A stretch of 64,000 bases of DNA, taken from the NCBI RefSeq assembly GCF_023238205.1, contig NZ_CP096659.1:3427626-3491625 (forward strand), given 5' to 3'. A program made the translations under genes and the position numbers. Shown piece by piece: positions 45,789 to 54,677 of the stretch (the first letter of the stretch is position 1; the number at the start of each line of letters is the position of its first letter). Below the pieces are notes generated by a model. It worked only from the letters and a program-made list of their open reading frames with translations. It was not told where the DNA came from and did no database searches. The stretch comes from Halorussus limi. Lineage in GTDB: Archaea; Halobacteriota; Halobacteria; Halobacteriales; Haladaptataceae.

Positions 45789-47140
45789 GCCTACAGGAAG
45801 TCGTCCACCTGTACGGCAACGACGCCCCCGAGGCCGAACAGCGCGAGGCGTTCCGGTCGGGCCGGGTCCCCGTCGCGGTGTACGGTCTCGGCAAGATGGG
45901 CCTGCCGCTCGCGGCGGTGTACGCCGACGCGTCCGGCAACGTCGTGGGCGCGGACGTGGACCCGGAGGTGGCCGAGACCGTCGACGCCGGGGAGTGCCAC
46001 GTCAAACGCGAACCGGGCCTGTCGGAACTGGTCGCCGACACCGTCGAGCACGGCGCGTTGGAGGCGACCGACGACCCCGCCGAGGCCGCCGACGAGGCGG
46101 CGGTCCACGTCGTCATCGTGCCGACGCCCATCACCGACGAGAAGGAGGCCGACCTATCCATCCTGCGGTCGGTCGCCGAGGACGTCGGCGCGGGTCTCGA
46201 CCCCGGCGACCTGGTGGTCGTGGAGTGTACGGTCCCGCCGCGGACCTGCGCCGACCTGCTCGAACCCCTGCTGGCCGACGCCGCGGGCCACGACGAGTTC
46301 GGCCTCGCGTTCTGCCCCGAGCGAACGTCGAGCGGTCGAGCGCTCGAAGACATCCGCGGGGCCTACCCGAAGGTCGTCGGCGGGACGGACGACGAGGCCA
46401 CCCGCGTCGCCGAACTCGTCTACGGCGAGATTACGGACAACGACGTGCTGGCGGTCTCGGACGCGACCACCGCGGAGGCCGTGAAGGTGTTCGAGGGCCT
46501 CTACCGCGACGTGAACATCGCGCTGGCCAACGAACTCGCCACGCTGACCGACGAGTTGGGTATCGACGTGAACGAGGCCATCGAGACGGCCAACACCCAG
46601 CCGTTCTGCGAGATTCACTCGCCCGGTCCCGGCGTCGGCGGCCACTGCATCCCCTACTACCCGTACTTCGTCATCAACGGCTTCGAGACGGAGTCGCCGC
46701 TGCTCGAAACCGCCCGCGAGGTCAACGACTCGATGCCGGCGTTCACCGTCGAGACGCTGACCCGCGAACTCGACGCCGAGGGGAAATCGCCCGAGGAGAC
46801 CACCGTCGCGCTGTTGGGTCTGACCTACCGGCCGGGCGTCGAGGAGACCCGCGCGACGCCCGCCGAACCCATCGCTGAGCGCCTCTCGGCGCTCGGCGCG
46901 TCGGTCCTCGCGGTGGATCCGATGCTGGACGACGCCGAGGGGTTCGACGCCAAAAAGATATCGCAACATGAGATTTACGATCGAGATATCGACGCGGTCG
47001 TGTTGGTGACGCCGCACAGCGAGTTCGAGCGCATCGAGTGGGACCGGTTCGACCCGCTGGTGGTCGTGGACGGCCGCCAGAGCCTCGAACTCGACGCGAC
47101 CGACCACCGCGTCTACACCATCGGGAGCGGACAGCGATGA
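45785..47140 (+). CDS. UDP-N-acetyl-D-glucosamine/mannosamine 6-dehydrogenase (WbpA/WecC-like)
   Basis: The 451-residue UDP-sugar dehydrogenase oxidises C6 of UDP-GlcNAc (or UDP-ManNAc) to a uronate. The Rossmann motif YGLGKMGLP lies at residues 33-41, and Cys288 in GVGGHCIPYYPYF is the catalytic cysteine. The GGHCIPYYPYF form separates it from the UDP-glucose type (GGSCFPKD) at 12647-13933. The GTG start overlaps the preceding stop (GTGA). Confidence 0.87.
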   Translation: MSLQEVVHLYGNDAPEAEQREAFRSGRVPVAVYGLGKMGLPLAAVYADASGNVVGADVDPEVAETVDAGECHVKREPGLSELVADTVEHGALEATDDPAEAADEAAVHVVIVPTPITDEKEADLSILRSVAEDVGAGLDPGDLVVVECTVPPRTCADLLEPLLADAAGHDEFGLAFCPERTSSGRALEDIRGAYPKVVGGTDDEATRVAELVYGEITDNDVLAVSDATTAEAVKVFEGLYRDVNIALANELATLTDELGIDVNEAIETANTQPFCEIHSPGPGVGGHCIPYYPYFVINGFETESPLLETAREVNDSMPAFTVETLTRELDAEGKSPEETTVALLGLTYRPGVEETRATPAEPIAERLSALGASVLAVDPMLDDAEGFDAKKISQHEIYDRDIDAVVLVTPHSEFERIEWDRFDPLVVVDGRQSLELDATDHRVYTIGSGQR

Positions 47141-47325
47141 GTCGAGCGCGCTCCCGTCGCATCGGGGCGCCTCCGGCGGTCGAGCGAGCGTCGCGGACCG
47201 ACTCGGCGAGTCGGTCCACACCCGCGAAGCGGGAGGCCGTTCGAGCGACCGGCGGCCGCATCCCCGGCCCGGACTTCGACCGGACGCAATCGAGTCCAAG
47301 AAACAGAAAACCACCTCAAAAAAGT

Positions 47326-47502
47326 ATGAATACGGTTACAAGAAACGTAGATGATTCCCAGCGCGGACGAACGACCGGCGGCGACCCCCTGACGACGCTG
47401 GCCGAACGACTCGGTCGGAGGCTGAACGCGGACGCCGCCGAGAGCGAACCGCTCGTCGTCGGCGCGGACTCCGGCGACGCCGACACGGAGGGCGAACCGT
47501 GA
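47326..47502 (+). CDS. Small protein of unknown function within the nucleotide-sugar operon
   Basis: From ATG 47326 it encodes 58 residues, acidic at the C-terminus (SEPLVVGADSGDADTEGEP). An alternative ATG at 47137 overlaps the WbpA-like stop (ATGA) and would give 121 residues, but the added part is Arg/Ser/Pro-rich and unlike haloarchaeal protein, and it crosses an A-rich stretch at 47296-47330. The stop overlaps the next start (GTGA). No domain is recognised. The start choice is uncertain. Confidence 0.5.
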   Translation: MNTVTRNVDDSQRGRTTGGDPLTTLAERLGRRLNADAAESEPLVVGADSGDADTEGEP

Positions 47503-48560
47503 AGGTCCTCACCGTCGTCGGCGCGCGGCCCCAGTTCATCAAGGCCGCCGCCGTCTCGCGCGAACTCCGCCGCCGCCACGAGGAAGTACTGATTCACACC
47601 GGCCAGCACTACGACGAGGAGATGTCCGACGTGTTCTTCGAGGAGTTGGGCATCCCCGAACCCGACGACAACCTCGGCGTCGGGTCGTCGAGCCACGGCG
47701 CACAGACCGCCGAGATGCTCGCCGGGTTGGAGGAGCGAATCGAGGCCGAAGACCCCGACGCGGTGTTGGTCTACGGCGACACCAACTCCACCCTCGCGGC
47801 CGCCATCGCGGCCTCGAAGGTCGACACCCGACTCGCGCACGTCGAAGCGGGCCTCCGGAGTTACAACCGGGAGATGCCCGAGGAGATAAACCGGGTCCTG
47901 ACCGACCACGCCGCCGACCTGCTGTTCGCGCCCTCCCGGCGCGCAGTAGCGAACCTCCGCGAGGAGTCGGTGCCGGGCGCGGTCCACAACACGGGCGACG
48001 TGATGTGCGACGCGGTCCGCTGGGCGCGCGACCGGGCCGAGGACCACTCCGAGATTCTGTCCGAGGTGGGCGTCGAGTCCGGGGAGTACGTGCTGGCGAC
48101 CGTCCACCGCGCGAGCAACACCGACGACCCCGAGCGACTCGCGGCCATCTTGGACGCCCTCGCCGGCGACCCCCGCGAGGTCGTCTTGCCCGCCCACCCG
48201 CGGACGATAAACCGTATGCGGGAATACGAAATGTACGAGGAGGCCAGCGAACGGCTGACGCTCGTGGACCCGGTGGGCTATCTCGACTTCGTGCGACTGC
48301 AGGACCGCGCCGACGCGGTGGCGACCGACTCGGGCGGCGTCCAGAAGGAGGCGTTCTTCCTCGACACGCCGTGCGTGACGATGCGCGAGGAGACCGAGTG
48401 GCGCGAGACGGTCGAAGCCGGGTGGAACGAACTGGTCGGCGCGAACGAGACGGCCATCCGCCGGGCGCTGGCCGACGCCGACCCGCCGGGCGACAAGCCC
48501 CGGCCGTACGGCGACGGCGACGCCGCGGCCAGAATCACCGAGCTGTTGGACGATGCCTGA
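47499..48560 (+). CDS. UDP-GlcNAc 2-epimerase family (WecB/WbpI-like)
   Basis: The 353-residue enzyme has the family features VGARPQFIKA, HTGQHYDEEMSD, HVEAGLRSY and TDSGGVQKEA. In this context it is most like WbpI, epimerising UDP-2,3-diacetamido-glucuronate to the manno form. WecB activity (UDP-GlcNAc to UDP-ManNAc) is the alternative. The GTG start overlaps the stop of the small gene upstream. It completes the five enzymes of the WbpA/B/E/D/I route in one operon. Confidence 0.87.
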   Translation: MKVLTVVGARPQFIKAAAVSRELRRRHEEVLIHTGQHYDEEMSDVFFEELGIPEPDDNLGVGSSSHGAQTAEMLAGLEERIEAEDPDAVLVYGDTNSTLAAAIAASKVDTRLAHVEAGLRSYNREMPEEINRVLTDHAADLLFAPSRRAVANLREESVPGAVHNTGDVMCDAVRWARDRAEDHSEILSEVGVESGEYVLATVHRASNTDDPERLAAILDALAGDPREVVLPAHPRTINRMREYEMYEEASERLTLVDPVGYLDFVRLQDRADAVATDSGGVQKEAFFLDTPCVTMREETEWRETVEAGWNELVGANETAIRRALADADPPGDKPRPYGDGDAAARITELLDDA

Positions 48561-49677
48561 CGAATGTGACTTCGAACGCGACAGCGAGGACGATGTGTAC
48601 GCGGACCCCCGCGTCGCCGGGTCGCCACGTGCGGTCGCGGACAGCGAGTTCGCGCTCCTGCTGACCCACGACGTGGACCGGCCGTACAAGACGGTTCAGT
48701 CGGCGTACCACGCGATAGAACACCGCGACCCCCGGCAACTGACCGACCTGCTCCCCGGCAACAACCCGTGGTGGCAGTTCGAGGAGATGATGGAGTTAGA
48801 GGAGTCGCTCGGCGTCCGGTCGGCGTTCTACTTCTTGCGTGAGAAGCACCTCCTCGAACGGCCGCCGAGCGACTGGCTCGACCCCTTCTACTGGGTCGAG
48901 CAGTTCGGGCGCTACGAGATAGAGACGCCGGAGATGCTCGACGTGCTTGACCGCCTCCACGAGGGCGGGTGGGAAGTCGGTCTCCACGGGTCGTACGACT
49001 CCTACGACGACCCCGACCGCCTCCGCACGGAGAAGACGGCGCTGGAGGCCGCGCTCGGCCGGGAGGTGGTCGGCGGCCGCCAGCACCACCTCAACCGCGG
49101 GCCCGAGACGTGGGACCACCACCGCGACATCGGCCTGCGGTACGACGCCAGCCCCGGTTCGAGCGAGACGTTCGGCTTCGACCGTTACCTGCCCGCCCGC
49201 CCGTTCGGCGACGACTTCGTCGTCTTCCCGCTGACCGTGATGGAGTGTGCGCTCCCGGACCCCGGCGAGGAGTTCGCGGCGGCGTGGGCCGAGTGCGAGG
49301 CCCTGCTCTCGGAGGCGGCCGAGAACGGCGCGGTGATGTCGGCGCTCTGGCACCCGCGGCTGTTCACCGAGGCCGACTTCCCGGGCTACCGCCGACTCTA
49401 CCGCGAACTGGTCGAGAGCGCGCTGGAGATGGGCGCGTGGGTCGGCGCGCCCCGCGACTACTACGAACTCATGGCCCACCCCGACCCCGACGGCGCGGCC
49501 GAATCGGACGCCGATGGAGCGAGCGCCGACCGGCGTGACGGCGACCCGCCGACCGGCCGCGGAGGTTCGCAGTCGGTCGATTTCACCGCCGGACCCGGCG
49601 ACAGGACCGACCTACGCCCGCGTCAGGTGGGGGATAACAAAGTGAAAACCGGCACCAACACCGAGTCAACAGGATGA
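48553..49677 (+). CDS. Polysaccharide deacetylase-like protein
   Basis: The 374-residue protein has the NodB-homology start LLLTHDVDRPYKT and a histidine-containing GLHGSYDSYDD, with late RYDASPGS and LWHPRLF motifs typical of this fold. It would remove N-acetyl groups from a glycan using a divalent metal. The last 55 residues are disordered, Asp/Gly/Ala-rich, and contain promoter element f within the coding sequence. No signal peptide is seen. It overlaps the epimerase by 8 nt and the FemAB gene by 4 nt. Confidence 0.83.
   Translation: MPDECDFERDSEDDVYADPRVAGSPRAVADSEFALLLTHDVDRPYKTVQSAYHAIEHRDPRQLTDLLPGNNPWWQFEEMMELEESLGVRSAFYFLREKHLLERPPSDWLDPFYWVEQFGRYEIETPEMLDVLDRLHEGGWEVGLHGSYDSYDDPDRLRTEKTALEAALGREVVGGRQHHLNRGPETWDHHRDIGLRYDASPGSSETFGFDRYLPARPFGDDFVVFPLTVMECALPDPGEEFAAAWAECEALLSEAAENGAVMSALWHPRLFTEADFPGYRRLYRELVESALEMGAWVGAPRDYYELMAHPDPDGAAESDADGASADRRDGDPPTGRGGSQSVDFTAGPGDRTDLRPRQVGDNKVKTGTNTESTG
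49612..49642 (+). promoter_or_regulatory. TAACAAAG promoter element, copy f (internal, before the second FemAB gene)
   Basis: CTAC, 19-nt spacer, TAACAAAG, with CA 9 nt before TAAC, lying inside the last codons of the deacetylase gene. The FemAB ATG is 32 nt further on. The upstream part is nearly identical to copy g (CCTACG...CGCGTCAGG). Confidence 0.65.
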
Positions 49678-50762
49678 GAGTCGAGCAACTCGAACTGTCG
49701 GAGTGGGAGTCGGCACTGCCGAGCGACGGCTTCGAAGTGTTCCATCTACCGGAGGCGCTGGAGGTGGTCGACAGACACACGGACGCCGAGATGAAGCTGT
49801 TCGGCGGGTTCAAGGGCCAACAGCCCATCGCGCTGTTGCCCGTCTTCGTCCAGCAGAAGTCGGTCGGCACCGCGGTCACCTCGCCGCCGCCGAGCATGGG
49901 CATCCCCCGGATGGGACCGATTCTGATGCCGACCAGTCCCAAGCGACGCAAGCAGGAGAAGGTCAACAACGAGTTCACCGAGAAGGTCCTCCAGCAGGTC
50001 GGCACCGACCTCGACTTAGACGGGCGACTCGCCGAGGCCGGAGTCGAGTCGCCGACGGCCGAGCGCGTACTCGACACCTTGGACGTGGACTCGCGGCTGA
50101 CCCTCTTTCGCATGGAGTGCAACGCGGCCTACGGCGACCCCCGACCGTACGCGTGGGGCAACCTTCAGGTCGAACCGAACTTCACGTACTTCCTCGACTT
50201 GGAGGACCGCGAGACCGAGGAGGTCCGAAAGTCCTTCTCAAAGAGCCTCCGCCGGGAAATCGGCGACGCCGAGGACCTCGACGTGACCGTCGAGTGCGAG
50301 GGCGTGTCGGGTGCCCGTGACATCTACCGGGCGACCGAGGAGCGCTTCGCCGAGCAGGACGAACCGTTCGGACTCTCGTGGGCCTACGTCCGGGACCTCT
50401 TCGAGGCGCTGGCCGAGGACGACCGGGCGCGGGCCTACGTCGCCCGCGACGCCGACGGCGAGTACCTCTCGGGCATCACCGCGCTCTACTCGAACGACCA
50501 CGCCTACTTCTGGCAGGGCGGCGCGAAGTGCATCTACGAGGGCACCGCGGTCAACAGCCTCATCCACTGGCGACTCATCGAGGACGTCGTCGAGGACCCG
50601 CCGGTCGAGTCGGTCACGCAGTACGACCTGATGGGCGCGAACACCGAGCGACTCTGCCGGTACAAGGCCAAGTTCGGCGCGGACCTCGAACCGTACTACG
50701 TCGTGGAGTCGTCGGGCGCGGCGATGAACGTCGCCAAGCGAGCGTACAAGTTAGTTCAGTAG
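49674..50762 (+). CDS. FemAB-like GNAT acyltransferase, second copy
   Basis: The 362-residue protein has the same layout and motifs as the copy at 35261-36280: FWQGGAKCIYEGTAVN and YDLMGANTERLCRYKAKF. It probably transfers an acyl or aminoacyl group to a glycan or lipid-linked precursor. It is both coupled to the deacetylase gene (ATGA) and preceded by its own promoter element f. Confidence 0.82.
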   Translation: MRVEQLELSEWESALPSDGFEVFHLPEALEVVDRHTDAEMKLFGGFKGQQPIALLPVFVQQKSVGTAVTSPPPSMGIPRMGPILMPTSPKRRKQEKVNNEFTEKVLQQVGTDLDLDGRLAEAGVESPTAERVLDTLDVDSRLTLFRMECNAAYGDPRPYAWGNLQVEPNFTYFLDLEDRETEEVRKSFSKSLRREIGDAEDLDVTVECEGVSGARDIYRATEERFAEQDEPFGLSWAYVRDLFEALAEDDRARAYVARDADGEYLSGITALYSNDHAYFWQGGAKCIYEGTAVNSLIHWRLIEDVVEDPPVESVTQYDLMGANTERLCRYKAKFGADLEPYYVVESSGAAMNVAKRAYKLVQ

Positions 50763-50788
50763 TCGGTCGGAAGTCGAGTTCTCCGACG

Positions 50789-50793
50789 TTTTT
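50789..50793 (+). terminator. T-tract terminator after the operon
   Basis: CGACG, TTTTT and GGCGTCG form a small inverted repeat with a T-tract about 27 nt beyond the FemAB stop. Confidence 0.45.
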
Positions 50794-50838
50794 GGCGTCG
50801 CCCGACCCGGAGTCGGGACGAGCGACCGCGAGAAACAG

Positions 50839-51003
50839 TCAGACCATCTCTTCGACGACGACCGCCGCGTCGGACTTCATCCACGCGGCGTTGTTCTTGG
50901 TGTCGTAGACGACGACTTCGCCGGCGCCGTCGTTGAAGGCGGCGTAGCGGTCGGTCACTCGGTCGGCGTCGCGGCCGTCATCGCTTTCGTATTTTCCGGT
51001 CAT
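50839..51003 (-). CDS. Small DUF7331-like protein
   Basis: The 54-residue protein (MTGKYESDDG to the C-terminal VVVEEMV) resembles a very common small haloarchaeal family of unknown function with a DRYAAF core and a late AAWMKSD motif. ATG at 51003 gives the usual length. It is on the opposite strand between two polysaccharide units and probably unrelated to them. Confidence 0.78.
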   Translation of the reverse strand: MTGKYESDDGRDADRVTDRYAAFNDGAGEVVVYDTKNNAAWMKSDAAVVVEEMV

Positions 51004-51198
51004 TGGTCGGATCGCCCACTTTCCTACGGTAAGTGGGTTTCTACCAGTTACTCGGCGCCGTACAGTGATAAGAGTTAGCAAACCTTCCAGTAATCGGGGA
51101 CGACGAAATGAACCCGCCGACCGACCGAGTCTCGGCTGTCGCCGGTCGGAGGGTCGGCCTCCCGGGACGACAGACTGCCTGTCGTGCGTTTTCGCAAC

Positions 51199-51228
51199 CT
51201 ACGGCGCGTCAGGCGGCCCATAACAAAG
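51199..51228 (+). promoter_or_regulatory. TAACAAAG promoter element, copy g (GT-C-like and flippase genes)
   Basis: CTAC, 18-nt spacer, TAACAAAG, with CA 9 nt before TAAC. The gene starts at 51287, giving a predicted leader of about 35 nt. Confidence 0.65.
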
Positions 51229-51286
51229 CCCGAACGTGGGTTTGTCGAAGTAACGACGCGCCCGTCCGGGCGCGGTCTGATATACC

Positions 51287-53092
51287 ATGGCTTCGGACAC
51301 GCAATCCTCCCAGCGATGGGAGAAAGGCGCACTCCTCGTCGGTTTCGTCTCGCTCGCGGCGGCGGTACTCGTTGCGCACGGGTCGCCGCCGGAGGCGTAC
51401 GAACTCTCGATATACGCCGGCACGCCGCCGGCGTTCTGGCTCGGAACCGCCGCGGCGCTGCTGGTCGCGGTGTTCGTCGGACTGCGGGCGTCGGGCGGCA
51501 CCCGGCGACTCGCGCTCGTTCTCGGCGGGACGGCGATGCTCGCAGTCGCCTCGCTCCCCGTCCTGCGGTCGTACTACTTCTTCGGCGCGGGCGACTCGCT
51601 GACCCACCTCGGGTGGGCCAAGGACATCGCGTCCGGGAAGCTGGCGGTGGTGGACCTGCTCTACCCCGGGACGCACACCATCGCGGTGATGCTCGCCGAC
51701 GCGACCGGGATGGAACTCACCCGCGCGATGCTGGTGATGGTGATGGCGTTCACCGCGACGTTCCTGCTGTTCCTCCCGCTGGCGACGTGGGCGATAACCC
51801 GTGACCGGCGGGCGACCACGGTGGCGGCGCTGTCGGGACTGCTGTTCATGCCGGTGAACAACGTCAGCGTCTTCGACATGCCCCATCCGACCACGCAGGC
51901 CATCATGTTCCTGCCGCTGGTCCTCTACCTGTCGGCGCGCTACCTGACGCGGGCCGACCGCGACGGGTTGGCGGTCGGCACCCCGACCGGTGCGTTGCTG
52001 GCGCTGGCCTCGGTCGCCGTCGTGCTGGTCCACCCCCAGCAGGCCGCGAACGTCCTCGTCGTCTTCGTCGCCATCGTCGGTCTCCAACTCGTCGCCCGAT
52101 ACCTCGGCGGCGAGGCGACCGACCACCGGACGTTCGCGCTGCAAGCGGTCTTCCTCGCCGGGGTGTTCGCGGTGTGGACTCCCCGACACGAGCGCGCCTC
52201 GGGGGCCAGTTCCGCGCTGGTGAACATGCTGATGAGCGGTCTCCAGTTGGGGACCGAGACCACGCAGGCCGCGGGGTCGGTGGCCTCGGTCGGCGGGTCG
52301 CTCCAGATGCTGTTCCTGAAACTGTTCGCGGTGAGCGTGGTCTTCTGCGCGCTCGCGGGCCTCCTCGTCCTCGGGGGCGTCCTCGGGCGCATCGAGGAGT
52401 CGAACCTGACCGCGTTCTCCCGCTACTTCGGTTTCGCACTGGTTCCGCTGTTCGGACTGTTCGCGGCCTACTTCATCGTCAGCTACGAGAAACTCCACTT
52501 CCGGCAACTGGGGTTCATCATGGTGCTGGTGACGATTCTCGGGGCCGTCGCGCTCGCCCGCGGGATGGACCTGCTCTCGACGCGCTTCTCGCTCTCGCCG
52601 GCGAGCGCCCGGACGCTGGTCGGGGTCGTCCTCGTCGTCATGCTCGCGGCGACGGTCCCCACGGTGTACCAGTCGCCGTACATGTATCAGAGTTCGAGCC
52701 ACGTCACCGAGGCCCAGATGACCGGCTACGCGAACGCCATCGAACACCGCGGGTCGGCCCCGTTCGTCGGGATTCGGGGAACCGGCGAGAGATGGACCGA
52801 CGGCGTCCTCGGTTACGAGGAGAGCCGCGAACGCAAACTCGGCGCGGCGAGCCTCTACGCCTCCGAAACCCACCCCGCGGTCGGCGAGAACTTCACAGGG
52901 AGCTACATCACCCGCCACTACGACGACCGGTATCTGACGTTCACCGACCGCGTGCGCCAGCAGGAACTGCAGGTGTACGACGGGTTCCGGTTCGGCGCGG
53001 CCGGGTTCCGGTCGCTCGACGCCACGCCCGGACTCAACCGCGTGCAGGCCAACGGCGGCTTCCAGATGTACCAGATAAACGAGACGAGCTAA
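51287..53092 (+). CDS. Large multi-pass membrane protein, GT-C-like glycosyltransferase or polymerase candidate
   Basis: The 601-residue protein has about 11-12 membrane helices and a C-terminal extracytoplasmic domain of about 130 residues. An acidic GAGDSLTHLGWAKD motif in the first large loop after helix 3 resembles the acidic motif of GT-C glycosyltransferases, which use polyprenyl-phosphate sugars. No exact family is recognised. It is followed 33 nt later by a flippase, and it likely takes part in polymer assembly; that role is inferred. Confidence 0.6.
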   Translation: MASDTQSSQRWEKGALLVGFVSLAAAVLVAHGSPPEAYELSIYAGTPPAFWLGTAAALLVAVFVGLRASGGTRRLALVLGGTAMLAVASLPVLRSYYFFGAGDSLTHLGWAKDIASGKLAVVDLLYPGTHTIAVMLADATGMELTRAMLVMVMAFTATFLLFLPLATWAITRDRRATTVAALSGLLFMPVNNVSVFDMPHPTTQAIMFLPLVLYLSARYLTRADRDGLAVGTPTGALLALASVAVVLVHPQQAANVLVVFVAIVGLQLVARYLGGEATDHRTFALQAVFLAGVFAVWTPRHERASGASSALVNMLMSGLQLGTETTQAAGSVASVGGSLQMLFLKLFAVSVVFCALAGLLVLGGVLGRIEESNLTAFSRYFGFALVPLFGLFAAYFIVSYEKLHFRQLGFIMVLVTILGAVALARGMDLLSTRFSLSPASARTLVGVVLVVMLAATVPTVYQSPYMYQSSSHVTEAQMTGYANAIEHRGSAPFVGIRGTGERWTDGVLGYEESRERKLGAASLYASETHPAVGENFTGSYITRHYDDRYLTFTDRVRQQELQVYDGFRFGAAGFRSLDATPGLNRVQANGGFQMYQINETS

Positions 53093-53125
53093 CGTGACCC
53101 GCGGCAATACAGCACTTCGACAACC

Positions 53126-54592
53126 ATGGATCTGAAACGCTTCGCGCGCTCGTTCAAGGCGATGCTGAGTGCGCGCGTCCTCCACATGGCGGCCAGCGGC
53201 GTGCTGATGGTCGTCCTCGCCCGGTTCCTGCTGACCCAGGAGGAGTACGGACTCCTCGGGGCGGCGCTGGCGGTGCTGGGGGTCGTACAACTGTTCACCG
53301 ACCTCGGCCTCGCCAAGGCGGCCGCGCGCTACATCACGGAGTACCGCGAGACCGACCCCGGACAGGTGCCCCACGTCCTCCGGACGGCGGTGGTCTACCG
53401 CCTCGGGACCATCCTCGTCGTCGGCACCTTGTTCGCGCTCCTCGGGGGATACATCGCCGACCTCATCGGCCAACCCGAGATAGCGACCCTGCTGGTCGTC
53501 GGCACGGGCTACATCGCGGTCCACTCGGTGTTCACCTTCTCGCAGGTGCTGTTCCAGGGGTACAACCAGATAACGAACAGCGCGGTCATCCGGGCGGTCG
53601 GTTCGGTCGCCCGACTCGCGCTCGCGGCGACGTTCGTCCTCGTCGTCGGCGGCGCGGTCGGTGCGCTGGTCGGTTACATCGTCGGCTACGGTCTCGGCGG
53701 CCTCCTCGGACTCGCGCTGCTCTACCGGAAGTGCTACCGGGACGTGGAGAAGGCCGAACGCGCCGAGGCGGGCCTCAAGCGACGCATCGCCCGATACAGC
53801 GTCCCGCTGACCGCGACCCGCGGGGCCAACATCCTCGACAAGCGCGTGGACACCATCCTCGTGGGCTACTTCATGAACCCGGTCGCGGTGAGTTACTACT
53901 ACCTCTCGAAGCAGATTGTGGGGTTCATCCACTCGCCAGCGGCCTCGCTCGGGTTCACGCTCTCGCCCGCGTACGGCGAACACAAGGCCGAGGGCGAGAC
54001 CGACCACGCCGCCCAGATTTACGAGACCACGCTGAAGTACATCCTCCTGCTCTACGTCCCGGCCGCGGCGGGCATCGTCATCGTGGCCGAACCCGCCATC
54101 GCGCTCGTCTTCGGCGAGAAGTGGGTCGAGGCCGCGCCCGTCCTGCAGGTGTTCGCGGCCTACGTCGTCCTGCAGGCGGTGTCGTACGTCACCGGCGACA
54201 CGCTCGACTTCCTCGGACGCGCCCGCGAACGGGCCATCGCCAAGGGAGGCGGGTCGGTCGCTAACTTCCTGCTGAACCTCGTGATGATTCCCGCGTTCGG
54301 CGTGGTCGGCGCGGCCGCCGCGACGGTCGTCACCCACGCCGCGGTCCTCGGGGTCACGCTCTGGGTCATCCACGCCGAACTCTCGCTGTCGGTCGGCGAA
54401 CTCGTCCGCCACTTCGTCGCGGTCGCCGCGGTCACGGGCGCGATGTCGGCCGCGGTCCTCGCGGTTCTGGCGCAGGTCGCGGGCGCGCTCGCGGTCGTGG
54501 TCTCGATTCTGGCCGGCGTCGCCGTCTGGGCGGGCCTCTCGGTGGCCGGCGGCCTGCTCGACCTCCGGCGAGTCAGAACCATCCTCACCTGA
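53126..54592 (+). CDS. Oligosaccharide flippase (Wzx/RfbX-like)
   Basis: The 488-residue protein has 12-14 membrane helices in the polysaccharide-transport family layout. It would flip lipid-linked repeat units to the outer face of the membrane. It follows the GT-C-like gene in what is probably one transcript. A second flippase of the same superfamily is at 4913-6589. Confidence 0.85.
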   Translation: MDLKRFARSFKAMLSARVLHMAASGVLMVVLARFLLTQEEYGLLGAALAVLGVVQLFTDLGLAKAAARYITEYRETDPGQVPHVLRTAVVYRLGTILVVGTLFALLGGYIADLIGQPEIATLLVVGTGYIAVHSVFTFSQVLFQGYNQITNSAVIRAVGSVARLALAATFVLVVGGAVGALVGYIVGYGLGGLLGLALLYRKCYRDVEKAERAEAGLKRRIARYSVPLTATRGANILDKRVDTILVGYFMNPVAVSYYYLSKQIVGFIHSPAASLGFTLSPAYGEHKAEGETDHAAQIYETTLKYILLLYVPAAAGIVIVAEPAIALVFGEKWVEAAPVLQVFAAYVVLQAVSYVTGDTLDFLGRARERAIAKGGGSVANFLLNLVMIPAFGVVGAAAATVVTHAAVLGVTLWVIHAELSLSVGELVRHFVAVAAVTGAMSAAVLAVLAQVAGALAVVVSILAGVAVWAGLSVAGGLLDLRRVRTILT

Positions 54593-54677
54593 ACAGGCTA
54601 CGAACGAGACGACTCTACAACACGATGTCACGAACGAGACTCCCAGTTATTTGGCTTTCCGCGGCGAGGGTCGGAGC

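Noticed and set aside
47137-47325. N-terminal extension of the small gene in the nucleotide-sugar operon
   Set aside because: The ATGA overlap is attractive, but the encoded stretch is basic and low-complexity, unlike the other proteins. It was kept only as an alternative.
51209-54631. Open frame of about 1140 codons antisense to the GT-C-like and flippase genes
   Set aside because: The composition is Arg/Glu/Asp/His with no domain pattern; the sense frames have clear membrane helices and family motifs.
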